NCBI RefSeq assembly: GCF_026870175.2
Contig: NZ_CP113977.2
Coordinates: 248,001-312,000, forward strand
DNA: 64,000 nucleotides
Source of the DNA: Flavobacterium aestivum
GTDB lineage: Bacteria > Bacteroidota > Bacteroidia > Flavobacteriales > Flavobacteriaceae
Direction of reading: 5' to 3'
In this document: positions 8,917-15,788 of the stretch, one piece after another
Numbering within the stretch: position 1 is the first letter of the stretch
Layout: the number at the start of each line of letters is the position of its first letter
Notes under the pieces: model-generated
What the model was told of the DNA's origin: nothing
The model's database searches: none
What the model saw: only the letters and a program-made list of their open reading frames with translations
Program-made: the position numbers and the translations under genes

Positions 8917-8945
8917 ATTTCAATACTTTTCTGAACTTAACGGTG

Positions 8946-8977
8946 CAAATTAACTACAATTTTATGAAACGACCAAA
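8946..8977 (-). promoter_or_regulatory. Promoter of the SAM-I/metX operon
   Basis: On the minus strand, a -33 TTTG (8974-8977) is followed after 20 bases by TTAATTTG (8946-8953), 7 of 8 to the Bacteroidota -7 box TAnnTTTG. The predicted transcript starts some 25-30 nt before the S-box P1 helix. Confidence 0.6.
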
Positions 8978-9027
8978 TTATTATTCAATTTCATTTTAGA
9001 AACTGTGGTTTTTCATAAATCAAAAAT

Positions 9028-9135
9028 TTGCCACGAATTACTGCCAGAGCGATAGCGAACTGGCGGAATAAATTCTCACGAATCTTTTCCGCTCAAAAAA
9101 ACATTTCGCGTTTTTATTCGTGTAATTCGTGGCAA
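9028..9135. repeat. Palindromic intergenic element with 14-bp terminal inverted repeats
   Basis: TTGCCACGAATTAC at 9028-9041 is perfectly inverted at 9122-9135. Inside are nested CACGAAT/ATTCGTG copies and a small palindrome GCCAG...CTGGC around 9043-9064. The element is about 108 bp, encodes nothing convincing, and sits upstream of the metX promoter. It resembles a MITE or a dispersed palindromic unit. No transposase is nearby. Confidence 0.7.
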
Positions 9136-9177
9136 AGAACTTTATTTTTACCATTTCTGGATTTTAAAACTCATTTT

Positions 9178-9387
9178 TTAGATAAAAAGAGTTCCGTTTT
9201 CTTTAGAATACATGTGAAACAATAAAGAATTCTTGCCTTTTTTAGCTTTCAAATCGAAGTTCTCATCCACATCAAATCTTGGGTGATCTAATTCTTTTTT
9301 AGGGTTAAATGGTTCTATTCTTATTGTTTTTAAAATTGATTTTTTTAGTAATCCTACTTTGTTTGTGATATATGTTATAGTTTTCAT
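9178..9387 (-). CDS. Small hypothetical protein
   Basis: A 69-residue lysine-rich frame with an ATG at 9387 and AT-rich sequence before it. I recognise no family, signal peptide or membrane segment. It lies between the metY remnant and the SAM-I leader, in the same orientation as both. It could be a short real gene, the tail of a decayed one, or chance. Its location in an area with gene decay lowers confidence. Confidence 0.35.
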   Translation of the reverse strand: MKTITYITNKVGLLKKSILKTIRIEPFNPKKELDHPRFDVDENFDLKAKKGKNSLLFHMYSKENGTLFI

Positions 9388-9470
9388 GATACTTTATTTT
9401 TGCAATTATTAATTTATTTATGGCTTATAATTCAAATGTTTTTACAACATTTTCTTCTTTCTATTTTATA

Positions 9471-9515
9471 GCACAATGAGTTTCGTTTTCTAAAAAATCA
9501 ATTGTGCTTTTTTAT
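9471..9515. terminator. Possible terminator hairpin after the metY remnant
   Basis: GCACAAT (9471-9477) pairs with ATTGTGC (9501-9507), extended by GA/TC with one bulge. A T-run follows on the plus side and a weaker one on the minus side. It lies just beyond the stop of the metY remnant. Confidence 0.35.
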
Positions 9516-9829
9516 GCTTTTAATTCGATCAAAACTTCTGATAAACAACAGACTTTTAAATCTTTTCTATTTTTCCGTCTTACTGAGAGCAGAATCAAAT
9601 CCTTGGACATTCCCGTGACGACATGATCTTTAGCACTTAACCGCTGGTGCTTTACACTAGCCGGATGAATCATTCCGGATTTGGAATCTTCTATATTCGA
9701 CAAAAAAGAAAACCTTGTCTTATCCTCTATTTTTTTGACTGTTTTGGCTGCACCAAATAAATTGGTTACTTGTTTGGCGATATTATGTTCAGCTTGCAAT
9801 GATTTGATTGCGAAATTTTTTGAATTCAT
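9512..9829 (-). pseudogene. metY (O-acetylhomoserine sulfhydrylase) remnant with large in-frame internal deletion
   Basis: This 105-residue frame is a collapsed copy of metY. Residues 1-20 (MNSKNFAIKSLQAEHNIAKQ) match the start of the intact MetY at 13944-15236 (MSTKNFATNALHAGHDVTKN). From residue 21 it matches only the last 80-90 residues, e.g. GMIHPASVKHQRLS against SLIIHPASTTHQQLS and SKDLILLSVRR against TKDLIRLSVGL. About 320 residues, including the PLP lysine, are absent, yet the frame is intact. It cannot be a working sulfhydrylase. It keeps a complete tandem leader/terminator region upstream (9931-10322). It may be a pseudogene or a retained small protein; decay is likelier. Confidence 0.85.
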
Positions 9830-9930
9830 AATTTCTACTTTATTAAATTTTATATTTCATTAAAAACTGAATCTTCCTCAGTTTCTACTCCCCTAATTTC
9901 TTTCTCTGTTTACTGATACACTTCTGGTCC

Positions 9931-9973
9931 GAAAAACAAAAAACCCTTTTAGACAAATATCCAAAAGGGTTTT
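9931..9973 (-). terminator. Attenuator terminator A2, before the metY remnant
   Basis: On the minus strand, AAAACCCTTTT pairs with AAAAGGGTTTT around a 12-nt loop and is followed by TTTTTTGTTTTT. The sequence TCCAAAAG directly after the leader stop (10004) is an exact 8-bp complement of CTTTTGGA, which overlaps the terminator 5' arm. This gives a mutually exclusive antiterminator. Confidence 0.85.
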
Positions 9974-10003
9974 AAGTTATACTATAAACTTATACTTTTG
10001 GAA

Positions 10004-10105
10004 TCAGCAGATACAAACACACATCATGGCGTAGATACACATCATCATCGTCTTAATTGCCTTCGTCTTCGAAATGGTAACCTTAATAATGTCGAGTTGT
10101 TTCAT
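10004..10105 (-). CDS. Met/Cys-rich leader peptide A2 (33 aa)
   Basis: A 33-codon ORF starting ATGAAACAACTC on the minus strand. Its last 14 codons read MMMCIYAMMCVCIC, a dense run of Met and Cys codons ending at TGA. A terminator follows 31 nt later, and an antiterminator segment begins right after the stop. This is the layout of a ribosome-controlled transcription attenuator responding to charged Met/Cys tRNA. Stalling in the run would leave TCCAAAAG free to disrupt the terminator, while reaching the stop would cover it. It controls only a metY remnant today. Confidence 0.85.
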   Translation of the reverse strand: MKQLDIIKVTISKTKAIKTMMMCIYAMMCVCIC

Positions 10106-10173
10106 ATGATAGATGTTTATATTGTTTTATTTATTCTTATTTTTTTAACCTTGAAATAATACTTGAAAATGGA

Positions 10174-10209
10174 CTAAAAAAAAACCTCCCAAATTTATTG
10201 GGAGGTTTT
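10174..10209 (-). terminator. Attenuator terminator A1
   Basis: On the minus strand AAAACCTCCC pairs with GGGAGGTTTT over a 9-nt loop (stem arms 10200-10209 and 10181-10190), followed by nine T residues. GGGGGT near the end of the preceding leader frame can pair with ACCTCC of the stem as a competing antiterminator (one G:U). Confidence 0.85.
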
Positions 10210-10235
10210 GCTATATATTTTTAAAAAATTTAAAA

Positions 10236-10322
10236 TTAAGCTATACCCCCACTGCAGGACTTATCCTGAATGGCTTTAGACATATTAAATACATTAAATT
10301 GTATCTTTTCTTTAAATTGCAT
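10236..10322 (-). CDS. Leader peptide A1 (28 aa), not Met/Cys-rich
   Basis: A 28-codon frame in the leader position before terminator A1: MQFKEKIQFNVFNMSKAIQD then KSCSGGIA. It has only two Met and one Cys, unlike the other three leaders, but shares their architecture: ATG, short frame, antiterminator-capable GC-rich segment at its end, then a strong terminator. It may be a decayed leader, a leader sensing something else, or a small peptide on its own. Translation is not proven by sequence. Confidence 0.5.
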   Translation of the reverse strand: MQFKEKIQFNVFNMSKAIQDKSCSGGIA

Positions 10323-10531
10323 TTTCTTTTTTTATTTCTGTTTTACAAATATCCAAACTTTTTTTCAATAATCCTAACGACAATCCCATTTTTAATAATT
10401 AAAAAACAAATTACAAAAATCAAAACTATCTAAACATCAAATAATTACACAAAAGCAAAAGTTAAACTTTACAAATCCCTCGATGTTTTTTAACAAACAT
10501 TTCTCAATTAAACTATTTTTTTAACTATAAA
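10323..10531. other. Intergenic region with probable promoter of leader region A
   Basis: The 209 bp between the sterol-desaturase gene and leader A1 are very AT-rich. On the minus strand TTTGGATATTTG at about 10347-10358 ends in a -7-like box (GATATTTG). A weak ATGTTT/AAACAT hairpin near 10483-10500 may end the upstream operon. Nothing else was recognised. Confidence 0.4.
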
Positions 10532-11740
10532 TTAAGCTGAGAACAAAAACTCCTGGTATTTCATATGAATTGTTTCATAAAATAGTACCCCAATTATCCC
10601 CGACAATACGGCAACAAAAAGCAAAAACGGATTTGAAAAAGCCGAAACACCAACATAACCTATAATACAGATTCTTAAAAATTCTAAATGAAAAATCCAC
10701 TTTTTTTGCTCCAACATAGCTCCAGTAACAATCACACTCAAAATAATAAAGCCCGCTAACAAAAACACATTAGATGTCGCTATATATTCCGAAAAAAGTA
10801 TGGTAAAAAACAAAACAACCATTGTTGCGATTGTTTTTACCGTAATTGCATTTAGCAACTTATTTGAATACTGAATATCTACCGCTTTTTTAGAAAATTT
10901 TCTTTCCAAAAGTAATCGTATTCTCCCGTCTATATCATTTGGCCCTCCAAAAATTACTTTTATTTTATCTCTAAATGTCTTTGCCATTCTAAACGCTACC
11001 ACCAGCTCTAAAACATAATGAAAATGTTGCCACAAAAAACTGTAGCTATCCAGTGATTTCGTTAGACCATATTTAGGTTCTGTAGTTTCTTCGATATATG
11101 TCCCGAAAATTTTATCCCATATAATCAACATGTCTCCATAATTTTTATCCAAATATTCAGGGTTACTACTATGATGTACTCTATGATGTGATGGCGTAAC
11201 TATTATATATTCTAACCATCCTAATTTCCCCACTAATTGCGTATGGGTAAAAAAAGGATATGTCCCATGAATCAATAACAACACTGTAATCATCTCCGCT
11301 TTAAAGCCAATAATAGGCAAAGCACACCAAAACAGCCCTCTGGCAATTGCCTGAAAAACTGTTATTCTTGCTGCAACTGTATAATTAAAATCGTCACTTT
11401 GATGATGCACAATATGTGTTGCCCAGAAAATATTGACCGTATGCCCAAACCTATGATACCAATACCAAAGTAAATCTGTTACCAAAAACAAAAGTATCCA
11501 AGTTGTAACAGATGATTCTATAGAGAAAATAGAAAAATTTGCATTTAACCAAGTAAAAATGAAATAAAAAGTCCCGCTTGTTAATAGGTCGGTAATTCGT
11601 TCAGCTATTCCAACATTAAGATTAGCAACACTTTCATTAATTTGGTGCACTTTTCTATTTTTTATTGTGCTGATATAATATTCCAAAAGCATAAAGAATG
11701 CAAAAAATGGAACTGCAAAAGCAATATAATTTAATTTCAT
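10532..11740 (-). CDS. Sterol desaturase / fatty-acid hydroxylase superfamily membrane protein
   Basis: Integral membrane di-iron oxygenase family that hydroxylates or desaturates lipid substrates. The 402 residues have several hydrophobic segments and the three histidine clusters HRFGH, HIVHH and HRVHH in proper order within the first half. The C-terminal half adds four or so more membrane helices, as in alkylglycerol-monooxygenase-like proteins. It starts 18 bp after the homoserine-dehydrogenase-like gene and so appears to be the last gene of a methionine operon, an unexpected neighbour. The substrate is unknown. Confidence 0.88.
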   Translation of the reverse strand: MKLNYIAFAVPFFAFFMLLEYYISTIKNRKVHQINESVANLNVGIAERITDLLTSGTFYFIFTWLNANFSIFSIESSVTTWILLFLVTDLLWYWYHRFGHTVNIFWATHIVHHQSDDFNYTVAARITVFQAIARGLFWCALPIIGFKAEMITVLLLIHGTYPFFTHTQLVGKLGWLEYIIVTPSHHRVHHSSNPEYLDKNYGDMLIIWDKIFGTYIEETTEPKYGLTKSLDSYSFLWQHFHYVLELVVAFRMAKTFRDKIKVIFGGPNDIDGRIRLLLERKFSKKAVDIQYSNKLLNAITVKTIATMVVLFFTILFSEYIATSNVFLLAGFIILSVIVTGAMLEQKKWIFHLEFLRICIIGYVGVSAFSNPFLLFVAVLSGIIGVLFYETIHMKYQEFLFSA

Positions 11741-11758
11741 TTTGTGTTTTTTATTTGC

Positions 11759-12865
11759 TTAAAGCCAAATTATTTCTCTCATTTTTATTTCTTCTGTCAC
11801 TTTTAGAATATCGATAAGAATCCTTCTGGCTATAATTAAAGCTTTGTTTCCTGTACCTTCTCCTTTTACTACTATCGGAATATTACCTCGAGATTTTGTG
11901 TAGATTTCGAAAACAGTTTCAAATCCTTTTAATTGCCCAATAGCTGAGGTGATTGGTTCTGATACCAACTTAACTTCAAATTTATTTTCTGGAATCGAAA
12001 TCTCCCCCACACAGCGTAACACATGATCTTTTGACTGAATCATTTTAGCTATTTCAAAATGTTTATCGAGTATAGTTGTATTGTATGAAAATTTAGATTT
12101 CAAATCCGGCTCCCCTAATTGACTTGGCAAAAGCGGAATGTTTTTTATGTCTGACAATTCTACATTTTCTCCTAATTCTCTAGCTAACACAAGCAATTTC
12201 TTTGCCTTTTCATTATTCGAAAATTCTTCTTTAAAACCTTTTTTAAGCAAGCCCACTTTTTTAGCATCTTTCAAGATAGTCGAAAAAGGCAACTCTTCAG
12301 ACGAAAACCTATTAAATATATAACTCAATGAATCTGAAAAGACACTTCTGATTTTGGTTATTTTTTCTCCAGAATCATACAGATCGTTTATAGTCTGTAA
12401 TACTAAAACTCCTCCCTCTATATTGGTTTCGTACAAAAATGTCTTGTCGAAGTTTTTTAAATTTCTTCGTATTTCTTTATAAAAATCGATATGCAATATA
12501 TTAGCATATTGGTTGGCTGCAACTATATCAAATCCGTTTTGAATAAAAGGAATATAATGCCTTACCAACTCTGGACTTGCCGTTGCATCTACAGCTATTA
12601 CATTTTCAAGTCCTTGATCCTTGGCAAACTCTATAACATCTTCAATTGTAAAAGGTATTGCCAATCGTTCAAAATTAGCTTCCCAAACATTTTTAACCCC
12701 TTCTTTTTCAAAAAAAGCCAAAGATGAACTAGTTATTATCGGAAAACGCAAATCGATATCTCTTTTTTCCTGAAAATACTGTTGACTCTCAAGAACTTGA
12801 TTTATTAATGCACTCCCCACATTTCCAATTCCAAAAAGGATAATATTTATTCTAAGCACTGACAT
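11759..12865 (-). CDS. Homoserine dehydrogenase-like protein with degenerate active site
   Basis: A 368-residue paralogue of the dehydrogenase half of ThrA. The nucleotide-binding motif FGIGNVGSAL (11-20) is kept. The block that is GYTEPDPREDLCGND in ThrA reads GLLKKGFKEEFSNNE here (205-219), so the conserved Glu and Asp residues that bind homoserine and act in catalysis are replaced. ThrA SSNKIAN, holding a conserved Lys, is AANQYAN (116-122). The fold-defining C-terminal part is retained. Its ATG overlaps the end of metX2 by 14 bp, suggesting translational coupling. It is most likely a non-catalytic or regulatory paralogue, or an enzyme with altered substrate. Confidence 0.85.
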   Translation of the reverse strand: MSVLRINIILFGIGNVGSALINQVLESQQYFQEKRDIDLRFPIITSSSLAFFEKEGVKNVWEANFERLAIPFTIEDVIEFAKDQGLENVIAVDATASPELVRHYIPFIQNGFDIVAANQYANILHIDFYKEIRRNLKNFDKTFLYETNIEGGVLVLQTINDLYDSGEKITKIRSVFSDSLSYIFNRFSSEELPFSTILKDAKKVGLLKKGFKEEFSNNEKAKKLLVLARELGENVELSDIKNIPLLPSQLGEPDLKSKFSYNTTILDKHFEIAKMIQSKDHVLRCVGEISIPENKFEVKLVSEPITSAIGQLKGFETVFEIYTKSRGNIPIVVKGEGTGNKALIIARRILIDILKVTEEIKMREIIWL

Positions 12866-13853
12866 AATTTTGTTGTTTTGGATAGCTAAAAATAGGGTTC
12901 AAAATATCTGATAACTGATTAAGCTCTATCAAATAAGCATCGTGCCCGTGAATGGATTGGATTTGATGATAAAAAACATTTTCTTTCGTGTTTTTCAACT
13001 CCCTAAAAGTCTTTCGTGTTTCCTCTGCAATAAATAAATGATCTGTATCTACAGTAACTAGATGAATATTGGCCTCAAAAACATTGGCTACTGTCAAGAA
13101 ATCGACTCTATTCCTAGCGATATCATTTGTTTTTAGCAAGTGATTCATGAGTTTATAAGCTGCCAACGGATAACTATTTTTTAACTTAAAAACATTTTCG
13201 AACAATCTATTTTCTGTTTGCAAAATGGATAAATCTTCTAATTTACCTCTTCGAGACCTTTGATTGACGTATTCTGGAGTTCCAAACAATAGTGTAGCAT
13301 GCAAACAAGCATCTGCAATAGGATCATCTGAATAATTTAAGATTTTATCCTGAATTAAAACATTGGCAATAACCCAATCCGTAGCTTTCCAATCTGTTGC
13401 AATTGGAATAAAATTATCAACTTTATCAGACTGCAAAGCTGTCATTTCCCATCCTATTGCCCCTCCCAAACTTCCACCAATGATGGCGTAAACATTTTTA
13501 ACTCCTAAGAAAAATAATCCTTCCCAAAAAATTCGAGCAATATCACGAATGGTAAAGTCTTGGTAATTATCTATCAGATTTCCAAAATTATCATCATACC
13601 CATTTCCAGGAATATTAAAAGCGATGACCGTAAAATAATCCGTATCTATCGCCTTGTTCTTTCCCACAATCTCATTCCACCATCCATTCTCTCCAGTAAC
13701 ATTAGAATTTCCCGTTAAAGAATGATTTACCACTACTATGGGCGAACTGCCTAATGGTTTACCAAAAACTTGATAAAACAAAGGAAGATAAGGTTTCAGT
13801 TTTCCTATCTCTAAATCAAAATTAAAAATGTCTATTTTTTCTAGATTTCCCAT
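12852..13853 (-). CDS. metX: Homoserine O-acetyltransferase-like (MetX), second copy
   Basis: Alpha/beta-hydrolase acyltransferase of 333 residues, paralogous to the copy at 7770-8732. It has NHSLTGNS (43-50), the nucleophile elbow GGSLGGA with Ser128, the acid region DTDHLFIAEE and the catalytic histidine in SIHGHDAYL. All catalytic residues are present. It follows metY by about 90 bp and overlaps the dehydrogenase-like gene downstream. It is under the doubled Met/Cys attenuator rather than a SAM riboswitch, so the two acetyltransferases probably respond to different signals. Confidence 0.9.
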   Translation of the reverse strand: MGNLEKIDIFNFDLEIGKLKPYLPLFYQVFGKPLGSSPIVVVNHSLTGNSNVTGENGWWNEIVGKNKAIDTDYFTVIAFNIPGNGYDDNFGNLIDNYQDFTIRDIARIFWEGLFFLGVKNVYAIIGGSLGGAIGWEMTALQSDKVDNFIPIATDWKATDWVIANVLIQDKILNYSDDPIADACLHATLLFGTPEYVNQRSRRGKLEDLSILQTENRLFENVFKLKNSYPLAAYKLMNHLLKTNDIARNRVDFLTVANVFEANIHLVTVDTDHLFIAEETRKTFRELKNTKENVFYHQIQSIHGHDAYLIELNQLSDILNPIFSYPKQQNYVSA

Positions 13854-13943
13854 TTTGAATGCTTTTTAAGGTTAATTTTTAAAAAACTGCCTTAGCCTGT
13901 AATTAATGACTAAGACAGCCTTACTAACAAAAAATAACACATC

Positions 13944-15236
13944 TTATACTAATTGAGGCTCCTTAATAGTTTCGAAAACCGCCTTCAAATCTGCTTTTAA
14001 ATCCTCTATATCTTCTAGCCCAACCGAAAGTCGAATTAGATCTTTGGTGACCCCAGTTGCTATTTGTTCCTCATCAGACAACTGCTGATGTGTTGTACTG
14101 GCCGGATGAATAATTAAGGATTTTGTATCTCCTATATTGGCTAATATTGAAAATAGCTTGGTATTATCTGCTACTTTTTTGGCGGCATCAAAACCAGCTT
14201 TTAGTCCAAAAGTCACCACACCACTTTGCCCTTTTGGCAAATATTTTTGTACTAGAGTATAATACTTACTCGATTTCAACCCTGGATAGTTAACCCAAGC
14301 TACTTCGTCCTGAATTTTTAGCCATTTGGCTAATGCCAAAGCATTTTCGCTATGCCTTTTGATGCGGATTTCCAAGGTTTCTAATCCCTGTATGATTTGA
14401 AAAGCGTTGAACGGACTTAAAGCTGCACCAAAATCTCGTAATCCTTCAATACGTGCTTTTGCAATAAAAGCAGCATTTCCTAATGCTTCGTAATAAATCA
14501 GTCCGTGATACCCAACGGAAGGCTCTGTAAATTCAGGAAACTTACCGTTGCTCCAATCAAACTTTCCTGCATCAATGATTACACCTCCCAATGAAGTTCC
14601 ATTTCCAGATATATATTTGGTCAAAGAATGAATAACAATATCAGCCCCATAGTCAATAGGATTCAATAAATACGGAGATGCAACTGTATTATCGACAATA
14701 AAAGGCACTTTGTAGGCTTTGGCCTCTTCTGAAATGGCTTCTAAATTCAGTACATCTAATTTTGGATTTCCTAAACTCTCTACGAAAAATGCTCTGGTAT
14801 TTTCTTTAGCGGCTCTAGTAAAATTTTTAGGATCTGCAGGATCTACAAACGTAGTTGTGATTCCTAATCTTGGTAATGTAACTTTCAATAAATTATAAGT
14901 TCCTCCATATAGACTATTCGAAGCTACTATATGATCTCCCGCTCTTAGCAAGACCAATAAAGTAGTCGAAATTGCTGCAGTTCCAGATGCGGTTACCACT
15001 GCTCCTATACCACCTTCTAGTTCAGCTAAACGCCTCTCTAAAATATCATTGGTCGGGTTATTTAATCGTGTGTAGATAAATCCGTCTTCAGCAAGTCCAA
15101 ATAATTTGGCTGCATGTTCTGAACTATCAAATACATACGAAGTGGTTTGATAAATTGGTACGGCTCTAGTTCCACCATTTTTAGTTACGTCGTGTCCTGC
15201 GTGTAATGCGTTTGTTGCAAAGTTTTTTGTGCTCAT
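13944..15236 (-). CDS. metY: O-acetylhomoserine sulfhydrylase (MetY)
   Basis: PLP enzyme making homocysteine from O-acetylhomoserine and sulfide. At 430 residues it has the length typical of MetY rather than MetZ. Visible motifs are YTRLNNPTND (55-64), ASGTAA (83-88), LYGGTYNLL (109-117) and the PLP lysine Lys207 in HSLTKYISGNG. It is the first structural gene after two tandem leader-peptide attenuators (15313-15608) and is followed by metX2. The start at ATG 15236 agrees with the N-terminus preserved in the remnant copy at 9829. Confidence 0.94.
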   Translation of the reverse strand: MSTKNFATNALHAGHDVTKNGGTRAVPIYQTTSYVFDSSEHAAKLFGLAEDGFIYTRLNNPTNDILERRLAELEGGIGAVVTASGTAAISTTLLVLLRAGDHIVASNSLYGGTYNLLKVTLPRLGITTTFVDPADPKNFTRAAKENTRAFFVESLGNPKLDVLNLEAISEEAKAYKVPFIVDNTVASPYLLNPIDYGADIVIHSLTKYISGNGTSLGGVIIDAGKFDWSNGKFPEFTEPSVGYHGLIYYEALGNAAFIAKARIEGLRDFGAALSPFNAFQIIQGLETLEIRIKRHSENALALAKWLKIQDEVAWVNYPGLKSSKYYTLVQKYLPKGQSGVVTFGLKAGFDAAKKVADNTKLFSILANIGDTKSLIIHPASTTHQQLSDEEQIATGVTKDLIRLSVGLEDIEDLKADLKAVFETIKEPQLV

Positions 15237-15312
15237 AATTTCTAGTTTTTAATGTTATATAATTAGTTAATGATTTTACTTAATATTTTGATTTTGAAAT
15301 AAACTCGGGATA

Positions 15313-15350
15313 ATAAAAAAGCCCTTTTGGAAGGTTTACCAAAAGGGCTT
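15313..15350 (-). terminator. Attenuator terminator B2, before metY
   Basis: On the minus strand AAGCCCTTTTGG pairs perfectly over 12 bp with CCAAAAGGGCTT around an 8-nt loop, followed by TTTTTTATTA. The end of the upstream leader frame (TTGCCTAAAG) can pair with CTTTTGGTAA, overlapping the 5' arm, with one mismatch and one G:U, as a competing antiterminator. Confidence 0.88.
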
Positions 15351-15373
15351 ATAGCTTAAAACTATAACAAAGA

Positions 15374-15463
15374 TTAAATCCTCCACTTTAGGCAATAGTA
15401 TATTGGGATGCACATACACATCATCATACAACACATTGTTATTTTATTTCCTATTGTTTTCAT
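15374..15463 (-). CDS. Met/Cys-rich leader peptide B2 (29 aa)
   Basis: A 29-codon frame beginning MKTIGNKITM on the minus strand, whose centre reads MCCMMMCMC, nine consecutive Met or Cys codons (ATG, TGT, TGC). It then runs on to IPIYYCLKWRI and TAA. A 12-bp-stem terminator follows within 25 nt and lies about 75 bp before the metY start. This is the expected layout of a translation-coupled transcription attenuator sensing Met and Cys supply. The frame is too short for ordinary gene finders. Confidence 0.9.
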   Translation of the reverse strand: MKTIGNKITMCCMMMCMCIPIYYCLKWRI

Positions 15464-15487
15464 TATTTTGTTTTTACTTATTTACTT

Positions 15488-15518
15488 AAAATAAAAAACC
15501 TCTGCTGTTGGCAGAGGT
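15488..15518 (-). terminator. Attenuator terminator B1
   Basis: On the minus strand ACCTCTGC and GCAGAGGT form an 8-bp stem followed by TTTTTTATTTT. GCAGGG inside leader frame B1 can pair with CTCTGC of the terminator (one G:U), giving a competing fold. Confidence 0.85.
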
Positions 15519-15539
15519 CTTAATTGTACTATTTTAAAA

Positions 15540-15608
15540 TTATACAATAACACGCCCTGCGGAAATTTTCCACATCATACAACACATATTGCAAATCGTT
15601 AGTTTCAT
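15540..15608 (-). CDS. Met/Cys-rich leader peptide B1 (22 aa)
   Basis: A 22-codon frame on the minus strand, MKLTICNMCCMMWKISAGRV then IV and TAA. It contains CNMCCMM, six Met/Cys codons in seven. Terminator B1 follows 22 nt after the stop, and leader B2 with its own terminator comes next. The transcript leading to metY thus passes two attenuators in series. The promoter should lie just upstream (15625-15665). Confidence 0.88.
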   Translation of the reverse strand: MKLTICNMCCMMWKISAGRVIV

Positions 15609-15624
15609 GTTTTCTTTATTTGTT

Positions 15625-15663
15625 GAGGCAAATTTGCAAACTATTTTTTAATCTACCAAAGAA
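15625..15663 (-). promoter_or_regulatory. Probable promoter of the attenuated metY operon
   Basis: On the minus strand CTTTGG (near 15657-15662) could serve as the -33 TTTG, with TAGTTTG and CAAATTTG as overlapping -7-like boxes 16 and 21 bases downstream. Placement 20-30 nt before leader B1 is right. Neither -7 match is perfect. Confidence 0.4.
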
Positions 15664-15748
15664 AAATCAAATTATTTTTACAAATTCTATGGATTTAGTA
15701 GAACATGTTAAAATCCTCATAATTAAATTAAAAAAAGTAAAAGAATAA

Positions 15749-15778
15749 TTTGCAATTCAAAATGGTTTCATACATTTG
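15749..15778 (+). promoter_or_regulatory. metK promoter
   Basis: A -33 TTTG at 15749-15752 and TACATTTG at 15771-15778 (exact TAnnTTTG) are separated by 18 bases. The predicted start, about 15784, lies just before the SAM-II-type aptamer. Confidence 0.7.
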
Positions 15779-15788
15779 CACCCGAATA

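Noticed and set aside
9028..9225. 65-codon plus-strand frame
   Set aside because: It runs through the 14-bp terminal inverted repeats of the palindromic element; the protein is not like any family and the element explains the DNA.
9178..9387. Small frame as another metY remnant
   Set aside because: The peptide does not align with any part of MetY, MetX or ThrA in this window, so it was left as hypothetical.
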